From NCBI GenBank assembly GCA_021802425.1, contig JAJZXJ010000017.1:1-30278 (forward strand): a stretch of DNA of 30,278 nucleotides, read 5' to 3'. Numbering within the stretch: the first letter of the stretch is position 1; the number at the start of each line of letters is the position of its first letter. The position numbers and the translations under genes are program-made. Source of the DNA: Acidulodesulfobacterium sp021802425. Its GTDB lineage: Bacteria > SZUA-79 > Acidulodesulfobacterales > Acidulodesulfobacteraceae. The notes beneath the pieces are model-generated. The model had not been told where the DNA came from. It saw only the letters and a program-made list of their open reading frames with translations, and searched no databases. Positions 1 to 7,154 of this stretch are shown here, in pieces.

Positions 1-837
1 CTCGGGTTAAAAGAAATCATATTGATTCATGTCATCGACCCCGCCCTTTTTCAGCACAGCCTTTATTCCGTTTATAAAAAAGAGGACGAGGAAAAGATAA
101 GGAGATTTGCGGAAATAAAATTAGAAGACATAAAAAAAGACCTTGAAAAATCAGGATTCGGAGTTCGCATTGCGATAAGGGTGGGCGATATTGCCGATGA
201 GATTGCAGATGAAGCCGAAAAAGAGGATATCGATTTTGTCGTTCTAGATAAAAAGGCAAATATAAAACATACGGGCTATTTTTCATTTTACGGTTCCCCG
301 CTTTATGACATTTTAATAAAAGTGAATAAACCCGTACTTGTCATGAAAAGGGTTTTATTTCATCCAACGGGTGTGATAAAAACCGATGAAAACGCGGACT
401 GCAAGAGTCTTTTCGCGGATGTCGTCTTTGCTACCGATTTTTCGGAGTTTTCGCTCAGGGCTTTGCCGTTCATAAATAAAGTGCCTGCCGATATAATCAA
501 GATGTTCACGATTTTATATGTTATCGACGAAAAGGCGGTAAAGAATTTAAAGCCGGAAGAGATAAAGAATTATGAAAAAAATCTGGCAGAAAAGGCAGAG
601 GATGCCGTCCGCGGATTAAACTACCGTTTTACGAAGGAAAAATCCAATCTTGAGGTGATCGTCAGGAAGGGTATTCCCTGCAAAGAGATAACGGATTTCA
701 TGGTCGGGACGAGAAAAAAACTTTTAATTTTAGGACATAAGGGAATGGATAAAGAAAAATTAGCCGAAATACTTTTCGGCAGTACCGCCGAAAGGGTGAT
801 AAATGCCTTGCCGTGTTCGATTCTTATCGTTAAATAA
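1..837 (+). CDS. Universal stress protein, two UspA domains (5' partial)
   Basis: The reading frame is open from the first base of the window (LGLKEIILIHVIDP), so the gene starts upstream; the TTG at 22 should not be taken as its start. The visible part has the end of one Usp domain (beta-strand ILIHVID, later VLDKKAN and VNKPVLVMKRV) and then a complete second Usp domain beginning near ADVVFATDFSEFSLRALPF. The second domain ends in LLILGHKGMDKEKLAEILFGS followed by TAERVINALPCSILIVK. This resembles the nucleotide-binding GxxG-x(n)-GS loop of ATP-binding Usp proteins, although the spacing is about 11 residues, not the classic 9. Usp proteins are cytoplasmic stress and redox regulators. The stop codon overlaps the first base of the repeat element at 837-1020. 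Family assignment is firm; the specific role is unknown. Confidence 0.9.
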   Translation, partial: LGLKEIILIHVIDPALFQHSLYSVYKKEDEEKIRRFAEIKLEDIKKDLEKSGFGVRIAIRVGDIADEIADEAEKEDIDFVVLDKKANIKHTGYFSFYGSPLYDILIKVNKPVLVMKRVLFHPTGVIKTDENADCKSLFADVVFATDFSEFSLRALPFINKVPADIIKMFTILYVIDEKAVKNLKPEEIKNYEKNLAEKAEDAVRGLNYRFTKEKSNLEVIVRKGIPCKEITDFMVGTRKKLLILGHKGMDKEKLAEILFGSTAERVINALPCSILIVK

Positions 838-1020
838 ATAATAACCTTAAATCACCGTTATAAACTATTAAAATTGTTTTAATATATATAATAAGTACTG
901 GATTCCTGCTTACGCAGGAATGACACCCTTTAGGTTAAAACCTTAATCCCCGAATAGTCATTCCCGCGTAGGCGGGAATCCAGAAAAAGAAATTTCTAAC
1001 GGTGATTTAAGGTTATTATT
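837..1020. repeat. MITE-like element with 24-bp terminal inverted repeats
   Basis: Positions 837-860 and 997-1020 are perfect 24-bp inverted repeats (AATAATAACCTTAAATCACC at the left start). Nested inside are two oppositely oriented palindromes at 898-924 and 957-983. The right one reads ATTCCC-N8-GGGAAT and the left ATTCCT-N8-AGGAAT, the arrangement known as dRS3 in Neisseria. There is no coding capacity. I see no clear target-site duplication; the flanks are simple AT. The element occupies nearly the whole gap between the usp gene and the VIT1-like gene and could fold into one long hairpin. Confidence 0.75.
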
Positions 1021-1040
1021 ATAATTATTTAATTGAATTA

Positions 1041-1751
1041 ATGGACCCTTTAAAAAGATTTCATAACGAGGACTGGCATACCCCTGAAGGGAAACTCATC
1101 AGGGAGTTTGTTTTTGGGATAAACGACGGCTTAGTTACAACCGTGGGATTTGTCGCGGGCGTTACTGGAGCCCTTGTAAACACCAGAATAGTTCTTATGT
1201 CGGGTGTGGCCGAGATTGTTGCAGGGACGGTTTCGATGTTTTTCGGGGCTTATCTTGCCACAAAGTCCCAAAACGAATTTTACCAAAAAGAAATTAGAAG
1301 GGAAAAAAGGGAGATTGCGGAAAACCCTAACCACGAAATAGAAGAGATTTATGAGTTATACGCGGATAAGGGCTTTACGAAAGAAGAAATCGACCCCATC
1401 GTTAAAAGGCTTATGTCCGACAAAAAGGTTTTGCTTAATTTTATGGTACAGGATGAGTTAGGGATAAGTCTTAATTATTATGAAAAACCTCTTAAAATCG
1501 CTTCTTATACAGGTTTGTCTTTTTTAGCGGGGGGTATTCCGCCGCTAATTCCATATTTTTTTACCAGAAATTCTTTTATGGCAATAGTTATGTCCATTTT
1601 TCTTTCCATATTAGTTTTGATATTTGCTGGCTTTGCAAAGGCTAAAGTTACAAAAACTAACGGATTAAAGAGTTCCATGGAGATGGTTTTAATAGGCGGG
1701 GCCGCCGCCGCCTTCGGGTTTATTTGCGGCAGGTTGATTTCACTCGTTTAA
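1041..1751 (+). CDS. VIT1/CCC1-family Fe/Mn transporter
   Basis: A 236-residue integral membrane protein of the VIT1/CCC1 family, which moves Fe2+ or Mn2+ across membranes. The family signature is clear: an N-terminal amphipathic HTPEGKLIREFVFGINDGLVT segment, then TM1 and TM2 with GVAEIVAGTVSMFFGAYLA. A charged cytosolic loop (about residues 78-135) is rich in Glu/Lys and corresponds to the metal-binding domain of the family (KEIRREKREI, IEEIYELY, FTKEEIDPIVKRL). Three C-terminal membrane segments follow, ending in GGAAAAFGFICGRLISLV. Length is normal for the family. No good Shine-Dalgarno precedes the ATG, and the upstream 184 bp are a repeat element, so the promoter is unclear. The last 12 bases overlap the convergent MFS gene. 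A nearby ferritin-FNT fusion and a rubrerythrin are consistent with iron handling. Confidence 0.92.
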   Translation: MDPLKRFHNEDWHTPEGKLIREFVFGINDGLVTTVGFVAGVTGALVNTRIVLMSGVAEIVAGTVSMFFGAYLATKSQNEFYQKEIRREKREIAENPNHEIEEIYELYADKGFTKEEIDPIVKRLMSDKKVLLNFMVQDELGISLNYYEKPLKIASYTGLSFLAGGIPPLIPYFFTRNSFMAIVMSIFLSILVLIFAGFAKAKVTKTNGLKSSMEMVLIGGAAAAFGFICGRLISLV

Positions 1752-3053
1752 TCCGGAATTAAGCCGCATCGGCGGTCTATTATCGTATGATTTTGCAAAA
1801 AGGCCGAATATGATTGCAGCGCAGGTAATAACGACGGCAACCAAGCTGTAAGCCGATATAAAATTGAAGTAATCAAATACGGCGCCTACGGCAAACGGCC
1901 CTAAAACAAACCCTAAATCGCTCAATGTTCTGTAAATTCCTATTGCCTCGTCATAATGATTTTTATCGACGCTATCCATAAGATATAGATTTCTTGCCGG
2001 CCCAGAAAAACCGCCGCCCGCGCTTATAAGTATGATGGAAGCGCCGAATGTGAACAGGTTTTTGAAAATAATAAAGCTTAGCACGCCGGCCGCGCTTATA
2101 ATGAAGGATGTTATGATAGATTTTTTTACTCCCATTATGTTTATTACTTTATCGGAATAGTATGTGAGCACCACTCCTATCACAGCTGATATAGAAATAA
2201 GAAGACCTATGTTTGCCTTGTTTAAATTCATTACGCTGACGCCCACGAGAGGCACCAGCTCCCTTCTCGAGCCTATTCTCGAAAAGAAAAACGAGAAGGT
2301 TAAGAAACAGAGGGCTATAAAATTTAAGTCATATAAAAGGGCGGAATATTTTTTAAAATATCCTTTGTTTCCTTTACGTTCTTTGTTTCCCGGTTCATTT
2401 GTATTTCCATCCGGTTCGCTTGCAAATTTATCCGCAGTTTCAGGTATTTTTATGTTATTTAAGAATTTTTTGTTGTAAAAAGCTATTATTAGTCCTATAA
2501 GCATAATTACCGTATAAAGCAAAAAGGCGGCTTTGTCGGTAAATTCATATGCGACAACAGCTCCAAGGAAAGGGGCGGAACCCATTGAAAGCCTTCTTGC
2601 TATCATATATCTGCTTAAAACCTTCCCTCTTTTTTCATCCCTGTAAAGATGTTTGGTAAGAATTATCATTGAAGAAGTATTTATAATGCCTGAACCAAAA
2701 CCTTCCAGAAACCTAAAAATAAATAACTGGTAATATGCCGTTGAGAGGAGGTAGCCGGCGGCGCCCAGAAAAATAAACAGCATTCCTATATGAATGTATT
2801 GGGATTTAAGTTTTTTGCTTATTATGCTTACGGGTATATTTACCAATATACGGGCGAGTCCGAATGCGGCTATTATTAACCCGATTGTAATTATGCTGGC
2901 GCCTAAACTTTTTGCATAGAGGGGGAGAACGACCGTGTTTAATCCTAATCCGAAGTCTGCAAGGGCAATCGTGGAAAGAATGGCAATTAAAAGCCTTTTT
3001 GTCGAAGCGGGGGCTGTTTCGCCGATGTTATCGTTATTATTATTTAATGCCAT
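1740..3053 (-). CDS. MFS transporter
   Basis: A 437-residue major facilitator superfamily protein with about 12 hydrophobic segments in two bundles, separated by a polar loop (about residues 195-230, ETADKFASEPDGNTNEPGNK). The N-terminal half has the typical ADFGLGLNTVVLPLYAKSLGA helix and RFLEGFGSGIINTSS, and the C-terminal half has GLLISISAVIGVVLTYYSDK. It resembles the drug/sugar efflux type of MFS, but nothing in the sequence identifies a substrate. The first 20 residues are polar and Asn-rich. It is convergent with the VIT1-like gene, overlapping it by 12 bases, and divergent from the ferritin-FNT gene, with about 170 bp of repeat-containing DNA between the two starts. Confidence 0.88.
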   Translation of the reverse strand: MALNNNNDNIGETAPASTKRLLIAILSTIALADFGLGLNTVVLPLYAKSLGASIITIGLIIAAFGLARILVNIPVSIISKKLKSQYIHIGMLFIFLGAAGYLLSTAYYQLFIFRFLEGFGSGIINTSSMIILTKHLYRDEKRGKVLSRYMIARRLSMGSAPFLGAVVAYEFTDKAAFLLYTVIMLIGLIIAFYNKKFLNNIKIPETADKFASEPDGNTNEPGNKERKGNKGYFKKYSALLYDLNFIALCFLTFSFFFSRIGSRRELVPLVGVSVMNLNKANIGLLISISAVIGVVLTYYSDKVINIMGVKKSIITSFIISAAGVLSFIIFKNLFTFGASIILISAGGGFSGPARNLYLMDSVDKNHYDEAIGIYRTLSDLGFVLGPFAVGAVFDYFNFISAYSLVAVVITCAAIIFGLFAKSYDNRPPMRLNSGLNE

Positions 3054-3076
3054 AGGGATTTTATTTTATAATATAA

Positions 3077-3180
3077 TGACTTTGAAGTCAATGAACCCGA
3101 TAGCGAAGCGTTAATCCAGTGTTAGTATAACTTTAAAGCCATTTTAACTGTTTCTATCGGCAATTTTGACATAGCCGATA
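3077..3180. repeat. Structured repeat sequence in divergent intergenic region
   Basis: The divergent gap 3054-3225 contains a short palindrome TGACTT-tg-AAGTCA (3077-3090). It is followed by CCGATAGCGAAGCGTTAATCC (about 3098-3118), which matches the reverse complement of 26116-26136 at about 18 of 21 positions. A second hairpin TATCGGC/GCCGATA (3155-3161 and 3174-3180) follows. This looks like a degenerate copy of the structured repeat family also present around pilM and at 26112-26182. I see no convincing promoter pair here. Confidence 0.5.
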
Positions 3181-3225
3181 CCGAGGTTGCAAAATCAGGT
3201 GCAATGAATTATAATATAAAATCAA

Positions 3226-4629
3226 ATGACCGATTTATATATTAAGCATGACGATAAAGACAACGATAAAAAGAAAATAAAAGAAACTATCCTTTTGCTC
3301 CAAAAATACCTTGCCGCGGAGGTTGCCGGTCGAGATTTGTACATGGAGCAGACAAAAACCCTTAAAGACCCCACATTAATTCAAGCGTTAAAATCCTTTG
3401 CTTCGACGGAAAGCGGGCATATTATCAACATCAGGGAAAAAATAACCGAACTTGGCGGCGCCCCAAAATCGCTTGATGAACTTAGGGAAGCGCAAAAAGG
3501 CGTTAGCAAAGCTTCTCATCAGGTTTCGGCCCCGCTGGATATGCTAAGGATTGATTTAAAAATAGAAGAAAACGCAATTAACGATTATACCGCAGGGCTG
3601 GAAATTATCGAAGACCCTGGTGTCAGGGCGCTTTTAGAGAATAATCTTGCCGAAGAGATACATCATTCTTTATATTTATCAAAAAGGATAAACGAAGTTT
3701 TAGAGTCCACAAAAGCCCGCATCGGCGCTATTGGGGGTGCGGAAAAACCGGGAGGGAAAGAACCGTCCGAGATTTTTAAAGCATCCGTCGAGGTCGGGCA
3801 GGCCCGCCTTAACAGGACGTGGCTCGAGATGTCGATGTCCGGTTTAATTGCGGGTATGAATGTTACCTTCGGCATAATCGCTTCTTCCTATGTTGCAGGC
3901 GCAACCGCTCCTCTTGTCGGAGCAAATATTTCTAAAATATTCGGGGCGCTGTTTTTCCCAATCGGTTTTATCTTTTTAATGATTGGCAAAAGCGAACTTT
4001 TTACAGAAAACTTTTTGGTTCCGGTTACGGCGGTCTTGGCCAAAAAAAGCAAAATCAGAAACCTTTTAAAATTGTGGTTTTTAACATTAATCGGCAATAC
4101 GGCGGGAATTTTTATATTTGCGCTCGCTATTGCCGGCTCGTTAAATCAGTTGGTTCCATCATTCGTCGTCAGCCACATACATAGCGTAGCCAATAGCTAT
4201 ATGAGTAAAAGTCCGTTTGTAATGGTTTTAAGCGCAATTTTTGCCGGATGGCTGATTACGCTTATGACATGGCTTTTAATTGCCTCAAGCGGCACCCTTG
4301 CGAGAATTTTTATAATATGGATTGTCGGTTTTTTAATTTTTTTAAATTCATTCAGCCACATCGTCGTTGCTTCATCCGAAATTTTAATCGCTATTAATAC
4401 AGGTTCCCATATATCATACCTTTCGTGGCTTTATCCTTATGTTCCTTTAACTATCATAGGCAATATGATAGGCGGACTATTTTTTGTTACTATTCTTCAA
4501 TATTTACAAATCTTGCATGCAACTTCATCTTCCGAAGACATTATTCACTCATCCCGTGAACTTAATATGTTTAGCAGTCCCGCTTCTAAAAAGGCGGATG
4601 AGGTAGAAGATATCGAGGATACTTTATAA
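3226..4629 (+). CDS. Ferritin-like diiron domain fused to FNT-family channel
   Basis: A 467-residue two-domain protein. Residues about 18-160 form a ferritin/rubrerythrin-like four-helix domain with all diiron ligand motifs visible: Glu32 (YLAAEVAGRDLY), E62SGH65, Glu114/115 (KIEENAINDY) and E143EIHH147. Residues about 185-440 are a six-segment membrane domain with signatures of the YfdC-like branch of the formate/nitrite transporter (FNT) family: FPIGFIFLMIGKSELFTENF, SHIVVASSEILIAI and GNMIGGLFFVTILQYL. FNT proteins are pentameric anion or small-molecule channels. It differs from MbfA-type proteins, where a ferritin domain is joined to a VIT1/CCC1 transporter: the membrane half here has no VIT1 signature. 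The upstream ribosome site is weak; ATG 3226 leaves an intact first helix. An iron or peroxide-sensing, gated-transport role is inference. Confidence 0.85.
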   Translation: MTDLYIKHDDKDNDKKKIKETILLLQKYLAAEVAGRDLYMEQTKTLKDPTLIQALKSFASTESGHIINIREKITELGGAPKSLDELREAQKGVSKASHQVSAPLDMLRIDLKIEENAINDYTAGLEIIEDPGVRALLENNLAEEIHHSLYLSKRINEVLESTKARIGAIGGAEKPGGKEPSEIFKASVEVGQARLNRTWLEMSMSGLIAGMNVTFGIIASSYVAGATAPLVGANISKIFGALFFPIGFIFLMIGKSELFTENFLVPVTAVLAKKSKIRNLLKLWFLTLIGNTAGIFIFALAIAGSLNQLVPSFVVSHIHSVANSYMSKSPFVMVLSAIFAGWLITLMTWLLIASSGTLARIFIIWIVGFLIFLNSFSHIVVASSEILIAINTGSHISYLSWLYPYVPLTIIGNMIGGLFFVTILQYLQILHATSSSEDIIHSSRELNMFSSPASKKADEVEDIEDTL

Positions 4630-4718
4630 TTACTATAAAGCTATGGAAAAGCGCAGGCGCGGATGCAAGCATAGGCGTAAGTGAATAGATTTATCAAATA
4701 AATTTAAATAAGCCTGAT

Positions 4719-4806
4719 AAGCGTGATTCCCAAATCCAGATTTACTTGGCATTGGAATATATAAATATTTTTCTAAATCGGGATTTGGGTGATTTCACCC
4801 GCTTGA
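4719..4806. terminator. Long inverted repeat, possible terminator
   Basis: Arms at 4729-4744 (CCCAAATCCAGATTTA) and 4774-4789 (TAAATCGGGATTTGGG) pair with one mismatch. Outer arms AAGCG (4719) and CGCTT (about 4799-4803) extend the stem, and GATTTTTTG follows on the plus strand. It lies 90 bp after the ferritin-FNT gene and 110 bp before hdrC1. It could end transcription of the former, or it may be another dispersed palindromic repeat; the long loop argues for the repeat reading. Confidence 0.5.
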
Positions 4807-4852
4807 TTTTTTGAATTGTAGTGATAAAATTAAATATAGGCGGATTTCCGTT

Positions 4853-4881
4853 TTTACATTTTACCGATAAATTTATATTAA
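4853..4881 (+). promoter_or_regulatory. Candidate sigma-70-type promoter of the sHdr operon
   Basis: TTTACA (4853-4858) and TATTAA (4876-4881) are separated by 17 bases. They end 35 bases before the hdrC1 ATG, which has its own AGGGAG ribosome site. The region is very AT-rich, so chance matches are likely; this is only a candidate. Confidence 0.3.
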
Positions 4882-4916
4882 ATTAAAATCAAACCAATAA
4901 ATATAGGGAGTAATTT

Positions 4917-5594
4917 ATGGAATATGATGAAAATGGGGTTAGCATTGTTCCGTTCGAGTTTAAAAAAGAGATTTTTGAAGAGGCAAAAAGGGATTTTAGA
5001 TACGAAGAGTATGTTAGGGGATGTTTAAACTGCGGCGTATGTACGGGAGGCTGCCCGCCTCACAGGTTTTTCGATTTTTCCCCGCGCATAGTCCTTCAAA
5101 ATATGAAATCTAAAGACCCGGAGCTTATCTGGACGATGATGGATGAATATGTTTGGGCATGCTTTCAGTGTTTTACCTGCGCCATGATATGTCCGTTTCT
5201 CAACAGTCCGGGCGGAGTCATTGCAATATTAAGGGAAATTGCCGTCAGGAGGGGCTTTGAATCCGCAAAAAAGGTTTTAAAACCATACTCGAGGGTTCTC
5301 TTAAAGCTCACGGCTTACGGTAACCAGCTTTCCCCTGATATGATCCAGCCGGATTTCTTTCCCGATTGGGGTCCGCATATAGGCTATGCCTCCACCGATC
5401 TTGCCGCTAAAAGAAAAGCCATTCCGATGCCGACCCTTCAGGTTACAAATCTTGCTTGGGATGTTGCCCCGGAAACTATGAAAGAGCTTTACGATATTTT
5501 TGACGAAGCGGGGGTTTTTAAGATTATAGAATCCGTTGACCCTTCTTTATATGAGATTATACAGGACATAGTGGACGATGTGAGGAGTTCTTGA
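4917..5594 (+). CDS. hdrC1: sHdrC1, ferredoxin-like subunit of sulfur-oxidising Hdr complex
   Basis: A 225-residue cytoplasmic iron-sulfur protein with two complete 4Fe-4S motifs: C36xxC39xxC42xxxC46P and C82xxC85xxC88xxxC92P. This is the HdrC pattern of electron transfer between HdrA and HdrB. It is the first gene of a six-gene set ordered C1-B1-A-hypothetical-C2-B2, the order of the sHdr locus in sulfur oxidisers such as Hyphomicrobium and Acidithiobacillus. The complex is thought to oxidise protein-bound sulfane sulfur to sulfite in the cytoplasm. A good AGGGAG site sits before the ATG. The C-terminal 100 residues contain no further cysteines and continue with helices (ETMKELYDIFDEAG). A 239-bp repeat-filled gap separates it from hdrB1. 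HdrC identity is firm; the sHdr assignment rests on gene order. Confidence 0.88.
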   Translation: MEYDENGVSIVPFEFKKEIFEEAKRDFRYEEYVRGCLNCGVCTGGCPPHRFFDFSPRIVLQNMKSKDPELIWTMMDEYVWACFQCFTCAMICPFLNSPGGVIAILREIAVRRGFESAKKVLKPYSRVLLKLTAYGNQLSPDMIQPDFFPDWGPHIGYASTDLAAKRKAIPMPTLQVTNLAWDVAPETMKELYDIFDEAGVFKIIESVDPSLYEIIQDIVDDVRSS

Positions 5595-5662
5595 GATAAA
5601 GGCGATAAAGACAAGGACTGGATGATGTGAGCTTGTGCTGGCCTTCGGCTCGCCGTATTTCG

Positions 5663-5819
5663 TTTCCCGCCATCCTTTGCCTGCAAGAGTGGCATGCATT
5701 GATAAGCGCAAGCAAAGAATATGCGGGAATGACAAATAAAACTGGATTTCCGCCATCTTTTGCCTGCATCAAAGACATGCATTGATAAACGCAGGCAAAG
5801 AATATGCGGGAATGACAAA
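5663..5819. repeat. Tandem pair of ~84-bp palindromic repeat units
   Basis: Copy 1 (about 5663-5736) and copy 2 (about 5747-5819) share TTTGCCTGC, ATGCATTGATAA and CAAAGAATATGCGGGAATGACAAA, with a period of about 84 bp. Each unit can fold on itself: CCGCC pairs roughly with the GCGGG of GGGAATGAC, and TTTGCCTGC with GCAGGCAAA (perfect in copy 2, degenerate in copy 1). The spacer ACTGGATTT before copy 2 plus GGGAATGAC matches the ends of the palindromes at 898-983, so these belong to one wider family. They sit between hdrC1 and hdrB1. Confidence 0.75.
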
Positions 5820-5833
5820 AAAAGGAGAAATAT

Positions 5834-7036
5834 ATGACTATGGAAATCAGTAACAGGTTTGGGCTTGCCGATATAAAATCCGATTATATCCATGCCGCAG
5901 GAAGAAAGCTCGAAAATATTCATGACGAACTTTTGGAACTCGAGGCAAAGGGAGAGGTTAAGGTCATACATGTGAAAGAAGAAAATAAACCTATCGAAGC
6001 CGAAACCTTATTCGGCTGGAAAAAAAAGATTCCAACCAATAAATTGTGGCACCATAAGTCGTGCGGACAGTGCGGAAACATTCCGGGCTATCCCGTATCT
6101 CTTTTATGGTTTATGAATAAGTTTGGACTTGAATATGTTGACGAAAGAAATCAGACATCGTGCACCGCATGGAATTATCACGGTTCAGGCACATCCAATC
6201 CGGTTGGGCTTGCCGCCGTTGCCGTCAGGAACTGGCACAGGGCTTATGAACTCGGACTGTTTCCGTTGTTTCATTGCGCCACTACATTCGGGGATTATAA
6301 AGAAATGCGAAACCTGCTTGTCGAACATAAGGAATTAAGAGACGAGGTCAGAAGGATAATGCATAAAATAGGCAGGGAACTTGTTATTCCCGAATATATC
6401 GTGCATTACAGCGAATGGGTTCATGTTATGCGTTTTGAAATAGCCAAATTAAAAAAATATGACCTTAGCAATGTTATAGCGACGGTTCATCCTGCCTGCC
6501 ACACTTATAAAATGATACCCGAGGATTGCATTTACGATAAAGAAATTTATGCGGGGAAACGGACGGCGGTATCCACGGGTGTTGCGCTTGCCCTGGGAGC
6601 GCAGGTTGCGGATTATTCGACATGGTATGACTGCTGCGGTTTCGGTTTCAGGCACATTCTGACCGAAAGGGAAGCATCAAGGTCGTTTGTAATGGATAGA
6701 AAAATCAGACCTATGGTCAGAGAGGCTCATTCCGATGTCTGTATTACGCAAGACACGGGCTGCACGACAACGCTTGATAAAAACCAGTGGATCGGAAAGG
6801 CTATGGGCTATACCGAGCAGGTTCCCGTTATGGCGGATGTTATGTTTGCCGCTTTAGCCTGCGGCGCCGATGTTTATAAAATTGTTCAGCTTCAATGGCA
6901 TACGACGGATTGGAGGCCCCTGTGCGAAAAGATCGGAATAGACTGGAGAAAGTCCGAAGAAGAATATAACGCCTATCTGGAAGAGCTTAAAGCAGGGGGA
7001 AAGACGGTTAATTTATACGAGTATCCGAAAGGTTAA
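5834..7036 (+). CDS. hdrB1: sHdrB1, CCG-domain subunit of sulfur-oxidising Hdr complex
   Basis: A 400-residue HdrB-like protein, longer than typical HdrB (about 300). HdrB binds noncubane iron-sulfur clusters through two CCG domains of the form Cxn-CCG-xn-CxxC. Here the second domain has H219PAC222, D266CC268G and then D307TGC310, so the first Cys of the last CxxC is Asp. The first domain is more divergent: C77GQC80, S109C110 in place of CC, and C148. The overall arrangement fits sHdrB1, the active-site subunit proposed to act on bound sulfane or disulfide substrate. The start ATG has an AAAGGAG site. It follows hdrC1 and precedes hdrA. What the degenerate motifs mean for cluster content cannot be read from sequence alone. 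Confidence 0.87.
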   Translation: MTMEISNRFGLADIKSDYIHAAGRKLENIHDELLELEAKGEVKVIHVKEENKPIEAETLFGWKKKIPTNKLWHHKSCGQCGNIPGYPVSLLWFMNKFGLEYVDERNQTSCTAWNYHGSGTSNPVGLAAVAVRNWHRAYELGLFPLFHCATTFGDYKEMRNLLVEHKELRDEVRRIMHKIGRELVIPEYIVHYSEWVHVMRFEIAKLKKYDLSNVIATVHPACHTYKMIPEDCIYDKEIYAGKRTAVSTGVALALGAQVADYSTWYDCCGFGFRHILTEREASRSFVMDRKIRPMVREAHSDVCITQDTGCTTTLDKNQWIGKAMGYTEQVPVMADVMFAALACGADVYKIVQLQWHTTDWRPLCEKIGIDWRKSEEEYNAYLEELKAGGKTVNLYEYPKG

Positions 7037-7074
7037 CGATATATTATATATCCCTTCTTTTTTCAGAAAAGGCA

Positions 7075-7097
7075 GAAAAGGGGTCTGACCTCTTTTC
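7075..7097. repeat. Short GGGGTCTGACC-type palindrome
   Basis: GAAAAGGGG and CCTCTTTTC flank TCTGA and form an imperfect hairpin between hdrB1 and hdrA. The GGGGTCTGA core is shared with the perfect inverted repeat at 17309-17346, so this is probably a worn copy of that family. It could also reduce read-through between the two genes. Confidence 0.45.
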
Positions 7098-7154
7098 TTG
7101 AATCATAATAAGTATAAGTTAAAACTAATAACCTAATAATTTGGAGGATTTTAT

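Noticed and set aside
3226..4629. MbfA-type ferritin-VIT1 fusion
   Set aside because: The ferritin half fits, but the membrane half has FNT signatures (ELFTENF, GNMIGG) and none of the VIT1 N-terminal signature seen in the neighbour at 1041.
5663..5819. CRISPR array
   Set aside because: Only two imperfect ~84-bp units with internal palindromes; no short identical repeats with unique spacers and no cas genes.
5489..5971. Minus-strand open frames across the repeats between hdrC1 and hdrB1
   Set aside because: They run across repeats and into the real genes on the other strand, with no ribosome site or recognisable protein.
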